A stretch of DNA of 17,341 nucleotides from Temnopleurus reevesii (Eukaryota > Echinodermata > Echinoidea > Temnopleuroida > Temnopleuridae). The stretch is from assembly GCA_036244855.1 (NCBI GenBank), contig BQKZ01001341.1:29043-46383 (forward strand), given 5' to 3'. Each line of letters begins with the position of its first letter. Position 1 is the first letter of the stretch. This document shows positions 8,957 through 17,065 of this stretch, piece by piece. The notes under the pieces were generated by a model, which saw only the letters and a program-made list of their open reading frames with translations, had not been told where the DNA came from and searched no databases. The translations under genes and the position numbers were made by a program.

Positions 8957-9400
8957 GTGAGTATTACAAGATATCAAGAAAATGGCTTGTCAAGCAGTTT
9001 TGGTTTAAAAAAAATTTGGACCTATTTTCCTTTCATTTCTCAGCTCTCCAGCTCTTCCATTAGGAATAAGGGCTTTTTCCCTGTGTGCCTCCCAAATCCT
9101 GAACCAAAACAAGAGATGGCTTCCTTATTTTCTTTTTTTTAAAGTCACAGGATGACGGAGAAAGCTTCCCTAAATCTTATTAATGCAGTGCAGTAGAAGA
9201 TTGTTGGTAAATCTAAGAGTTTCAAGAGGTGGAGAGTAAGAATTGTCTTTGATAATGTGACTGACTTCATCGTTTTGAAAGAATAACATCTAATAGAGCA
9301 TGGATGCCAATTGGAATTCCTCAGAGGTACTGAAAATTGATCTAGAATGCGATTTTGTACACAAAAATACCAAAATCATGGCTTTAGAATAAATTACCAG

Positions 9401-9544
9401 GGCCTGAATTCAGGCTTTTGCCTAAAATCTGACTCTCCTGATAGAGGGGCATTACAGGATGAAAGTTTACCAATTGTTTCATTCAGTCGTAAGGTAGAAA
9501 GTGAAGAAAGATTTGATAATGGAAGATATATCGCTACCATACAG
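9401..9544 (+). CDS. Candidate internal exon, unidentified protein
   Basis: Forty-eight open codons lie between a possible 3' splice site (TTACCAG, exon from 9401) and a consensus donor (ACAG|GTATGT, GT at 9545-9546). Both ends are in phase 0, so the segment would join in frame to the candidate exon ending at 8956. The C-terminal part is polar and natural-looking (SRKVESEERFDNGRYIATIQ). The acceptor has a poor pyrimidine tract; alternatives lie at about 9443 and 9460. No family is recognised. The only support is open frame, donor quality and phase, so this is a weak call. Confidence 0.25.
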
Positions 9545-9800
9545 GTATGTCTCTTTGAATTGGCCATTACAGAACACAGTATGCATTAAATACAGAGTGT
9601 ATGACCAGTAGGCACTTCTAAATGCCATAGATTGATTTTCGCAATTTTAACCAGTATTTTCCGAGGTGAACAAGACTCCTATTCAACTTTCCTTACAGCT
9701 AATGCCATGGCAATAAACATTTGAAAACAATAACATTCAATTCATTCAATTCTTACTGACCAAATCCAAGTTTGTTGGTGATATGCACTCACAGGAATAA

Positions 9801-9814
9801 GAATAATAATGAAA

Positions 9815-9876
<62 letters not shown>

Positions 9877-9905
9877 CATAATAATAATAATAATAATAAT
9901 TAATA
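9801..9905. repeat. (AAT)n microsatellite
   Basis: About 100 bp of nearly pure AAT units. The isoleucine-rich frame on the minus strand is an artefact of this repeat. It abuts the SINE-like unit that follows. Confidence 0.9.
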
Positions 9906-9969
9906 AAATATGAGGTTTATAGAGCACCATCCATTCTGTTAAATGGATAATCAATGCACTATGATAATA

Positions 9970-9998
<29 letters not shown>
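9903..9998 (+). repeat. Microsatellite-associated SINE-like unit, copy 1
   Basis: The unit reads ATATGAGGTTTATAGAGCAC, then CATCCATTCTGTTAAATGGA, then TGCACTATGATAATAAATAA, and runs into an AAT tract. A second copy with one difference over the ~65-bp core starts near 10557. The order is AAT tract, core, AAT tract. This suggests a mobile or duplicated core bounded by microsatellites. It has no coding content. Confidence 0.75.
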
Positions 9999-10001
<3 letters not shown>

Positions 10002-10002
<1 letters not shown>

Positions 10003-10510
10003 ATCTGCGGAAAAAGGGGAATTGCTAAATTGTGTTCTAAAAGGCGAAAATAGGCGAAAATATGAATTTTCTCATAACAGTCACAAAAAAATGAACATTT
10101 AAAGAAAAATCATCACAGGGACTTCCTTTTGATGTCTTTAAGTCATTTATGTATAAAAATACAAGTTTGGAATAAATGTGCATTTTTAAAGACTTTTTGA
10201 AAATTTGCATCTTTCAAAATTTTATTATTGGGGTGCCCCCATTCCGCAGTTATGCTAACAGTAAATATAACTCCCCCAATTTCGCCCATTTTTTTCACCC
10301 CTATTCCGTGGACTGCATGGTATGTTCCGTTTTCTCACCACGTAACAGGACCGCCTCTCCCACTACATACCGTAGATGGCGCTATTACGTTACTATTTTC
10401 CGAGATGTAGCTTGTGAAAACGCTACGGCGAAACAATATTTTCGCTGTATTGTGGTTTTCCCCTTAAGTGCCCATTTTATAGCACAGAAATGTGCCTTAT
10501 TCCGCAGATA
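10002..10510. mobile_element. 509-bp non-autonomous TIR element
   Basis: The ends TATCTGCGGAAAAAGG (10002-10017) and, on the minus strand, TATCTGCGGAATAAGG (10495-10510) match at 15 of 16 positions, with weaker similarity further in. The interior is GC-richer than the flanks and has no convincing frame. The 111-codon frame in its right part reads across the terminal repeat and lacks family features. The element sits inside AAT-rich sequence between the two SINE-like copies. No clean target duplication is visible. Confidence 0.65.
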
Positions 10511-10512
10511 AG

Positions 10513-10640
10513 CTAATAATAATAATAATAATTATAACAATAATAATACTAATAGTAATAAAATATGAGGTTTATAGAGCACCATCCATTCTGTTAAATG
10601 GATAATCGATGCACTATGATAATAAATAATGATAATAACA
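10513..10640 (+). repeat. Microsatellite-associated SINE-like unit, copy 2
   Basis: An interrupted AAT tract is followed by the same ~65-bp core as at 9903-9963, with a single G for A difference (GATAATCGATGCACT). A further AAT/AAC tract comes after it. The two copies are in direct orientation about 655 bp apart. Confidence 0.75.
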
Positions 10641-10654
10641 ATAATAATAACACA

Positions 10655-10706
10655 AGAGATTTATAGAGCGCAATTCATTCAGATGAATGGATGCTCGATG
10701 CACTAT
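10655..10706 (+). repeat. Divergent third copy of the SINE-like core
   Basis: GAGATTTATAGAGCGCAATT, then CATTCAGATGAATGGATGCT and CGATGCACTATAAAAAC follow the same plan as the two neighbouring cores (TTTATAGAGC...CATTC...GATGCACTAT) but are diverged. This looks like an older member of the same family, in the same orientation. Confidence 0.6.
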
Positions 10707-10832
10707 AAAAACAAACATTATCAATCTAAAGCTATCAACAAGAAAACATCATGAAGCATATATGACTTAATAATGCAATATTGATATCATGAGGTTGACC
10801 TTGTAGTTTTTGTTGCAAGTTTAAATTGAACA

Positions 10833-10960
10833 GGGGTGTGTAACATAAAGGAGATACGATTAATCTTGCAATTAATTGCATCTCTTTGTACACATTTTGC
10901 CATAGACTTAGGATAAATATTTATTGCAAGTTTAATTGCATCTTTTGAGATACAGGCCCC
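10833..10960. mobile_element. MITE with GGGG..TGTA ends
   Basis: The left end GGGGTGTGTAACATAAAG and the right end (minus strand) GGGGCCTGTATCTCAAAAGA are imperfect inverted repeats. Inside, a TTGCAA(N)TTAATTGCATCT block occurs twice in direct orientation. The length is about 128 bp. Its right part overlaps the possible minus-strand exon below and would supply that exon's stop codon. Confidence 0.6.
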
Positions 10961-11145
10961 AGAACTGGTAAATCCATATCTGTGCTAAAACTTTCTCCAG
11001 AGCTGGATTCTGTCTTCAAAGGCATCGGTGGAGCAGCGACTGCACAGGTGCAAGTGAACTCCTGTGTGAAATCGGTCAATACATCGACGTGCATAAAACG
11101 ACTGATGTGATCATAGCATACATCCGCCTTACTACATCCAGACTT
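10921..11145 (-). CDS. Possible terminal exon, unidentified protein
   Basis: Seventy-four open codons and a TAA stop on the minus strand follow a possible 3' splice site (pyrimidine run TTTTTTCC, then GGATAG|AAG; exon from 11145). The N-terminal half is cysteine-containing (SGCSKADVCYD and EFTCTCAVAAPP). The C-terminal part is Ser/Asp/Pro-rich and ends in about 12 residues encoded by the MITE at 10833-10960. The patch is GC-richer than its surroundings. Against it, another minus-strand frame and a plus-strand frame are also open across the same patch. Direct splicing from the exon at 14569-14675 would select a different frame that stops early. No family is recognised. Confidence 0.27.
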   Translation of the reverse strand, partial: KSGCSKADVCYDHISRFMHVDVLTDFTQEFTCTCAVAAPPMPLKTESSSGESFSTDMDLPVLGPVSQKMQLNLQ

Positions 11146-11149
11146 CTAT

Positions 11150-11650
11150 CCAGTTTGGAAAAAATATGGTCCTCGAGTAATGGCTTGGATATAATTCTAA
11201 TGGGTGAGATAATGTACTTATCTATTAGCTTACCACCCTAGCACTTTGATGTACTAAGCCTTCGAGTGAATCTGCCTTTAAGTTCATTTAACCCTTTGTC
11301 TTTGACAACAGGGATATTATTTTCCATTAATTAGTATATATCTGCATAGTGTCCTTGTAGATGAGAACTTATCTCTACATCTTAGGAAGTATAATTCATA
11401 AATTATAGAAAGAATACAGACACTTCTTTTTTAATATATAATCATAAAAAATATATTCATCTCTATGAAAAGAAAAATATTGAATAATTGATTGTCAAAA
11501 TAAATTATCAATCATATCAGACATCTGAGCAGATCACTTACAATTCATATTGAGATTTTGATTGGAATGGTATTTTTCTTAATTAATTATTTTTTTTTTT
11601 TGTGAGCGCTCATCATGTAAGCAGCTCCTACAAAACTGCTCTCTGCTTCT
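11150..11650. other. AT-rich non-coding stretch
   Basis: No gene or element was recognised. The only notable site is a donor-like GGGTGAGAT at about 11202 at the end of a plus-strand open frame through 10999-11200, discussed in the findings. Confidence 0.5.
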
Positions 11651-11654
11651 TCAA

Positions 11655-11728
11655 AACTTTGTAAAGCGCTTAGAGAAAATTTTATTAAGCGCTATATAAA
11701 TACAGACTTATTATTATTATTATTATTA
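11655..11728 (+). repeat. GCGCTTAGA/GCGCTATATAAAT repeat with (TTA)n tail
   Basis: GTAAAGCGCTTAGAGAAAAT is followed by AAGCGCTATATAAATACAGA and a TTATTATTA tail. This interspersed repeat is familiar from echinoderm and other marine invertebrate sequences. It is the best of three sites in this window (also 12945-12990 and 16596-16664). Confidence 0.75.
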
Positions 11729-11729
11729 A

Positions 11730-12944
11730 ACAGCAGACTTCCCATGCACAGATTCTATAATTTAGTGCATGTTTGGAAATTTGAAATTTATTTATCAAAC
11801 TTCATTGACATAAAAAGAAAAATCAATATTTTTTACATAGAAAATATGCTAGTATTTCCCCGAATCTCAATCAAAGCCAAATTTTAACATCTTCTTTGTG
11901 CTCTAGATGTCTGACTTTGTATTTTAACAAAAATATTGACCATCTTCTTTTGGGCAAGATAAAATTTAGACAATTATTTAAATTTGACGCACTTCATTTG
12001 GTTTCCTATCTTAATTTTTTTTTTCATTATTCATACCTGTTTTGGAAACTAGGTCTCATGCCCTTCAATGATTGGTAAGCCTATTTACTGCATCTTATGC
12101 TTTTGCCCTCGTCTCACATTTGGGCCAATATTTTTGGGGTTATATATACTGTATTACCTTAAAAGTCTGTCAAATTATTGTATAAAAAAGGAATATTCAT
12201 ATTAAATAGATGGTAGACTTCAGTAAAATTGACAAATACATATGAATATATATGTGATATAAATTTTCATAGAAATTCCATATTACTCGTATTTAATGGT
12301 CATTTATATGTCAATATATATGTAGATTATATCTACAGACGAAAGTGTTATATAGTGTATCTGCGAACAAACACCAACAGATACATGTAATAAATGTTTA
12401 TGAGTATGGAATATAAGGATACGTAAGCTGCAATATTTAGGTATATGCTTTTACAAAAAGTGAAAGAATAAATATCATGCATATTCATCATACTAGAATC
12501 AAAGGGTGAAAATGCATTGTTGGTATAATATCCTAATTAACTGTCTTTAATATCTCTATCTTTTTTTTGTCTTATAGCGAAACAATTTTTTTTTCTCATC
12601 CATAGTTTTGCATTTCTAAATCTACTTAGAGGTTTGGCTTTCAAAATCATATCATTACTAAATTATCTCCATTTGGAGTAAAGCATCTTAGAAAATACTA
12701 CGCAATTGCACAATCTATTTGTATGATGTTTCAAAATCTTCTTCATTGATGATGTATAAGGGAAAGAAAGAATTTTTTTTTTCAATTTTTTTTTTCACTT
12801 TTACAAATGCTTTATGATAATTCAGTGGATAGAGTACACAGACATACATAGGTCATATCAATGACTATGTGTCAGGTTTTGTAATGTAAATGAAGAGTTG
12901 TGTCATTATTTCATGTTTGGTCTCATAATTTTGGGCTGAAAATA
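11730..12944. other. AT-rich non-coding stretch
   Basis: No gene, RNA or transposon end was recognised. The sequence is AT-rich with several T homopolymers (for example near 12016, 12562 and 12773). It is probably intronic or intergenic. Confidence 0.5.
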
Positions 12945-12990
12945 TGAAGCGCTTAGAGAATTATCATAATACTAAGTGCTATATCTTTAT
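12945..12990 (+). repeat. Degraded copy of the GCGCTTAGA repeat
   Basis: GAAGCGCTTAGAGAATTATC followed by AAGTGCTATATCTTTATTCG keeps the plan of the fuller copy at 11655-11728 but lacks the TTA tail. Confidence 0.6.
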
Positions 12991-13159
12991 TCGCAGATTT
13001 CGATGAAATATATTGAGTAAAATATCAGTGTTTCCTCAAAAGAGTATATACGTTTGGCACCCCCTTTTAAAGTTGATAAACTGATAATTTGTAACTGTAG
13101 TATCTCTCTCAATCTCGTCTGTGAGGTCCCAAATCAAAGAATCTTGTTGATATTGTTAT

Positions 13160-13475
13160 CAAAATTAAGGCAGGTGCGAAAAATGTCATCAAGCCACCTA
13201 CGAACCCAGGACTCCCCTAATGTACCACATCTCTTTATATTTCTTCTCCATTTTTTTGTATAGTTTTGGAAATGACATAATTGACACATCTCAGGCAAGT
13301 TTGAAGCATGTCATCAAGACACCTACGAACCCAGAACACCATCTTGCCAATCTTTTATTGAATGTACCATATGTCCTTTTTTCCCATTTTTGTTATAGTT
13401 TTGGAGATGAGATAATTGACAAATCTCCGGCAAGTTTGAAACATGTCATCGAGACACCTACGAACCCATGTCTTC
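13160..13475 (+). repeat. Tandem repeat, period about 125-135 bp, 2.5-3 units
   Basis: The anchor ACCTACGAACCCA recurs at 13196, 13321 and 13456. The last two units are the best conserved. Each begins with a T-rich tract ending TATAG, then TTTTGGAAATGACATAATTG (or GGAGATGAGATAATTG), GGCAAGTTTGAA, CATGTCATC and the anchor. The final spacing of 135 bp is a multiple of three, so the repeat shows up at protein level (YSFGNDIID versus YSFGDEIID). The first spacing of 125 bp is not, which argues against one repetitive protein. The pyrimidine-AG starts look exon-like, but there is no other gene support. Confidence 0.75.
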
Positions 13476-13499
13476 ATCCACGTTGATGAATAGCATTCC

Positions 13500-13857
13500 T
13501 TTTTTTCTATTTTTTTTAAATTTTGGATAGAGAAGATCCCTCATTCTGACGGCTCTACTTATGGGTGAAGTAGAATGGATCACTCCTGCAAAAGATAAAA
13601 AGAACCAAAAATCTCATATCGATTGATGTTAAAAAACATAGGTATCGTACAATCTGGCAATTGGCTTTAAACAGAGTACTTAGAATAGGATTTGCAAAAC
13701 GTAAGTCAATTCTAAAAGTCGGAGGAACAGCCATATAATGGGCTACCACTGTAACTGAGAGAAATTCTTATCAAAATTTTTGTATACAGTGATCCATTTT
13801 TTGTAAATTATATGTGGTTTTCAACCGAATAAAGATATATTGAATTGAATTGAATTA
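13500..13857 (+). mobile_element. Possible 3' end of a non-LTR retrotransposon
   Basis: The stretch ends with GAATAAAGATATATTGAATT followed by two more GAATT units. An AATAAA signal plus a short (TTGAA)n-type tail is typical of some LINE 3' ends in marine invertebrates. No reverse transcriptase frame is recognisable upstream, so the 5' limit is arbitrary and the call rests on the tail. Confidence 0.3.
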
Positions 13858-14095
13858 CCTCAGTTTCTTCTGACAACACAAATTACTGATCAGGTTCATG
13901 CGAATGTGAATTCATGGCCATTATCATAAGTGAATGACAGAAAGTATTGTCACATGTCTTTCACTTTTGTTCAGCTGTTAGATTATTCACATTTTAAGTT
14001 TGACTTTATGCAGATTCTAAACCGGTATCCCATAAATGGCATATTGACAGCAAAGGGAGAACAGCCCCCATCACTTTCCCTCAAACAAGCCTTGA

Positions 14096-14461
14096 TTGAA
14101 TATTAAAGTTCCTTTACTTCCTTTCTTAGCTTGTTCAGTGTTGAACATCAACTGGAAGCAACATATGCCAAATAAGACCCTATATGGTAATCTACCCAAA
14201 GTTGGAGACAAAGTTGCAAGAAGAAGGATGCAACTTGGTGGACACTGCTATCGACATCCAGAGTTGGCTGCAAGTGGCCTCATTCTATGAGAACCACTGC
14301 ATGGGCGACGGGGACGTGACAGAAAGCACAAGACCTATGTTGACACTTTTAAAGCAGATGCTGGAGCAGTTGGCACAGACGAACTAAAAAATATCCTGAT
14401 GGACAGGAGTAACTGGAGGATCCATACTAGGTCTCGGCAGTTTAGCCGACCTGGTAGGTAG
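14096..14461 (+). mobile_element. Non-LTR retrotransposon ORF2 C-terminus, broken by a stop
   Basis: The frame reads VLNINWKQHM, then LYGNLPKVGDKVARRRMQL, GGHCYRHPELAASGLIL, and after one stop EPLHGRRGRDRKHKTYVDTF and a DRSNWR motif, ending at TAG (14459-14461). This is the conserved tail downstream of the reverse transcriptase in many LINE ORF2 proteins: an RR..L.GHC.RHPEL segment, then LW.P.HG.R..., T..D.L..D.G and DR..WR. At 14288-14290 a TGA stands where the family has the Trp of LILWEP, so the copy is dead. The reverse transcriptase and endonuclease domains are missing (5' truncation). Similarity to the family fades upstream of about 14130. It lies antisense to the minus-strand gene. Confidence 0.8.
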
Positions 14462-14568
14462 GTGGCTTGTCAGACCATCGACACCCCCCCCCCTTTGGCC
14501 CACTTATGGAAGATCTTTTTTTTTGTACATCAATCATCCCCCAACTGATAAATCTAGGACTGACCCAC

Positions 14569-14675
14569 CTTTCATTTTCAGAATCATCCGGAGGATAGCA
14601 GATCTGGAAGTCTTCTGGGCCGTCATTATACTCATCGTTCAGGGCGTAGTTCACTCCTCCGTGGGGGACCAATTC
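14569..14675 (-). CDS. Candidate internal exon, unidentified protein
   Basis: On the minus strand a pyrimidine-rich acceptor (TTTCCTTCGATACAG) opens an exon of 107 nt that closes at GAAAG|GTGGGT. It encodes 35 residues plus two bases, beginning ELVPHGGVNYALNDEYNDG and ending CYPPDDSENE. The entry phase is 0, matching the exit phase of the exon at 16164-16238. The segment is GC-richer than the AT-rich flanks and uses C/G-ending codons, as real exons do. The peptide is acidic with several tyrosines. The open frame continues into the proposed intron, but the composition changes at the donor. No family is recognised, so no function is given. Confidence 0.6.
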
Positions 14676-14725
14676 CTGTATCGAAGGAAAGAGACCAAAA
14701 TGATATCAAGATGAATAATGATATA

Positions 14726-14898
14726 AAGTGAAACCTCTTTATAATGAGGTCCTTGGAACCAGGAAAATTACCTTGTTATATCAGGTTCCTCACTATATCA
14801 GGGTATAAAAAGAACTATAAAGAACTAGGACCAATAAAATCACCTTGTTATGACAGGTATCTAGCCATATCCGACCTCTTTATAACAAGGTTGGACTG
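14726..14898. mobile_element. pogo/Tigger-like MITE, copy 1
   Basis: The imperfect inverted ends (left AAGTGAAACCTCTTTATAAT; right on the minus strand CAGTCCAACCTTGTTATAAA) are flanked by TA on both sides. The CAGT(C/G)(C/A)AACCTC..TATAA end with TA duplication resembles pogo/Tigger members of Tc1-mariner. The interior has further TTGTTATATCAGG-type half-repeats. No transposase. It lies in the intron between the two minus-strand candidate exons. Confidence 0.75.
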
Positions 14899-14968
14899 TA
14901 GTCTGACTGTGCTGATGTGACTCATATTTGATCATGCCCCCAACTACTCGTTTGAATAAGAATCTTAA

Positions 14969-15238
14969 ACGTCAAACCAATATTCCCACAATTTACGAAG
15001 TCGACAGGATAAACTGATTCTTAAACTTCCACACTTGAAAACAAAAGTAACACTTGGCGACTGTGCCTTCAGCTGTGCTGCTCCAAAACTTTGGCACAAA
15101 TTGCCTATAGAAATAAAATTATCTCCATCTCTTGTTTTTAAATGCTTGTTGAACACTCACTCATATTGTGAAGAAAAAAAGTCTATACCTCCTAGATACA
15201 AATTATTTCTTAGAATAGCACAGCATTTGCCTCCTTGA
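14969..15238 (+). mobile_element. Non-LTR retrotransposon ORF2 C-terminal fragment (second family)
   Basis: The frame reads DKLILKLPHLKTKVTLGDCA, then FSCAAPKLWHKLPIEIK and SPSLVFKCLLNTH, ending at TGA (15236-15238). This matches the conserved tail of CR1/L2/Rex1-like LINE ORF2 proteins (G.RAFS.AAP.LWN.LP..I......FK..LKTHLF). An in-frame TAA at 14966-14968 closes it upstream, and the reverse transcriptase is absent. It is therefore a 5'-truncated dead copy. It is a different family from the fragment at 14096-14461 and sits between the two pogo-like MITEs. Confidence 0.8.
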
Positions 15239-15265
15239 CTTCCTGCTGCCTCCAAAAAGACAATA

Positions 15266-15440
15266 CAGTCCAACCTCATTATAAAGAGCACTGATATAAC
15301 GAGCTTTCGTTATAACAAGGTATTGTTCCTGGTCCCAACTCTTTGTATTTTATTGTATTTTGACCCTGATATAACAAGGTTTCAATATAAAGAGGTAATT
15401 CCTCTGGTCCCAATGACCTCCTTATAACGAGGTTAGACTG
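15266..15440. mobile_element. pogo/Tigger-like MITE, copy 2
   Basis: The left end CAGTCCAACCTCATTATAAA and the right end (minus strand) CAGTCTAACCTCGTTATAAG are good inverted repeats with TA at 15264-15265 and 15441-15442. The length is 175 bp, against 173 bp for the copy at 14726. The interior again carries GATATAAC..GGT half-repeats. No coding capacity. Confidence 0.85.
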
Positions 15441-15442
15441 TA

Positions 15443-16160
15443 CTAATCCATAATTAGATGAAATCACAGTTAATAAGCAGTTGAATTATATACTAAAACA
15501 AGTAAATCAAGACATGAATAAATAAATGAAATTTAAATGAAAATGAAAATACTGATAGAAAAAATGGGAAAAATAATAAAAAGCTGTATTTGTAGATTGA
15601 CAGAAGAATTTGGGAAGGAGTAAATCATGCATTATAAAAAGAAAAGCAGGGAAGATGTGATATTGGAAAGGATTAGCCGAAAGAATTGATTATTACATCG
15701 GGAAAGTCTGTAACTCATTCAGAGCTGAATTCTGTAAATCTCATTGACTTTGTGCTACAGTGGTTATTGTATTCAGAAAATGCTGGTCGTTAATTCAATT
15801 TTGCAATTTTGTTTATGTACGTTTATTTTCTTATTTGTTTTTGTTATAGGGCCAAGCCAAAAAAACCCCAACAACATTGCTTCACTCTCTGAATGGACAG
15901 CCATTAATGAATAATTGACTGATGAAATGAAAATAAAAGTTTAAAAATTATTAATACTTCATCATTGCTTTGATTATACATTTTCTATGGTTTCAATTTG
16001 TATCCATCTACTCTAACAAAAAAAATCAGCAAAACAAAACAACAAACAAAAGTGATCCATATTCAAATTTTCAAGGGTAATGTTGAGTATAAAAAACAGT
16101 GACATGACTAAAAATGTCAAGAATAAAAAAAATGTAGGTAAAAAGATCAATTTTCATCCT
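15443..16160. other. AT-rich intron-like stretch
   Basis: No gene or element was recognised. The stretch lies between the second pogo-like MITE and the donor of the candidate minus-strand exon, consistent with intron sequence of that gene. Confidence 0.5.
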
Positions 16161-16163
16161 CAC

Positions 16164-16238
16164 TTTAGCTTTCTTCTGCTTAGCGTAGCGCTTTGGATAG
16201 GCATCCCCTCCGAGAAATTCAAAGACTTTATCCTGGGG
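16164..16238 (-). CDS. Candidate internal exon, unidentified protein
   Basis: Twenty-five codons on the minus strand end at a good donor (GCTAAA|GTGAGG). Two acceptors in the same frame are possible: CCACGAAG (exon from 16238) or, six bases later, GAAGCCCCAG (exon from 16232), both after TCTATTTTCC. The peptide reads KVFEFLGGDAYPKRYAKQKK plus AK. The glycine-rich turn followed by a strongly basic end looks like real protein. It leaves in phase 0, which fits the phase 0 entry of the exon at 14569-14675 about 1.5 kb downstream. I could not place it in a family. An ATG frame starting at 16280 includes it but reads through both splice sites. Confidence 0.5.
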
Positions 16239-16239
16239 C

Positions 16240-16590
16240 TTCGTGGAAAATAGACATGAAAAAAAATAAAAATCATGCAAGAAAATATTCTTTATACTTC
16301 AATGCAAAAGAACAAGGGTTTAAATTATATTTTTTGTGATTCAACTCAGTCAGATTAAGATAACATGATATGAAAAGCATGCATGAAACTCAGCATAACA
16401 TGAATGATAGGGGAACATGCAATGATGTAACGACTGTAATAACTCTGGGAAGACGCACCCACTCTCATCAATATGCATGATTTGGGTCAGTATTTTGGCA
16501 TGCACTGCATTTGTTAATAGACTTTGATGTGCGAATCGTCACTTTAAAATATATGTTGCTATGATATATTGTTAAGGATTTAGTTCACCA
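16240..16590. other. Non-coding stretch
   Basis: AT-rich sequence upstream (in minus-strand terms) of the candidate exon. No further exon or repeat was recognised. A somewhat GC-richer patch near 16445-16475 gives no convincing frame. Confidence 0.5.
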
Positions 16591-16595
16591 AAAGT

Positions 16596-16664
16596 AAGGC
16601 GCTTAGAAACGCTGGTACAAAGTGCCATATAAATGTTATGATTATTATTGTTATTATTATCATA
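16596..16664 (+). repeat. GCGCTTAGA repeat with (TTA)n tail, third copy
   Basis: AAGGCGCTTAGAAACGCTGG, then AAAGTGCCATATAAATGTTA and an ATTATTATTG tail: the same plan and orientation as the copy at 11655-11728. Confidence 0.7.
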
Positions 16665-16669
16665 TATGG

Positions 16670-17060
16670 TCAATGTTGGTAGGTTGCCATTGCTTACAAA
16701 ATAATGGCTCTCATAATATATGAAAGGCTCAATAGAAAGACATAAAAAACATCAAATGCAAGTGGAGATCAATTCCATCGTCATCCGGAATCCCAATTTT
16801 TTAGCGGAACAAAATTTCCTGATTTATGACATTTCATGACGATTACATCAACATAATTCACTGTATTTCATCCGATTTTGATGCATCCTCGATTACCACA
16901 GGTCTCTCACTACTGAAGATAAAAAATTAAAATTTTTCCCTTGCCTTGGGTATTTTAAAAATCCAATTCCATGATTTTTCCATTACTGGAAAGAGCGTGA
17001 CTCGTTTTCCAGATTTTCGAGATAGGGTGGGAAAGTTGATCATCAATAACATCATGATGC
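16670..17060. other. Non-coding stretch
   Basis: No gene or repeat end was recognised on either strand. Confidence 0.5.
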
Positions 17061-17065
17061 TAATA

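Noticed and set aside
9742..9954. An isoleucine-rich minus-strand frame
   Set aside because: It is the translation of the AAT microsatellite.
13160..13475. A CRISPR array
   Set aside because: The repeat units are over 120 bp, imperfect and contiguous, in a eukaryotic context.
13054..13486. A repetitive protein encoded by the tandem repeat
   Set aside because: The first repeat spacing (125 bp) breaks the frame, and the differences between units are not biased to silent sites.
14184..14387. A second plus-strand frame overlapping the LINE fragment
   Set aside because: It is the alternative frame of the ORF2 C-terminus, whose conserved motifs all lie in the other frame.
14442..14672. The whole 76-codon minus-strand frame as one gene
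   Set aside because: Only the first part looks coding. Beyond the GTGGGT donor the composition becomes intron-like and runs into the end of the LINE fragment.
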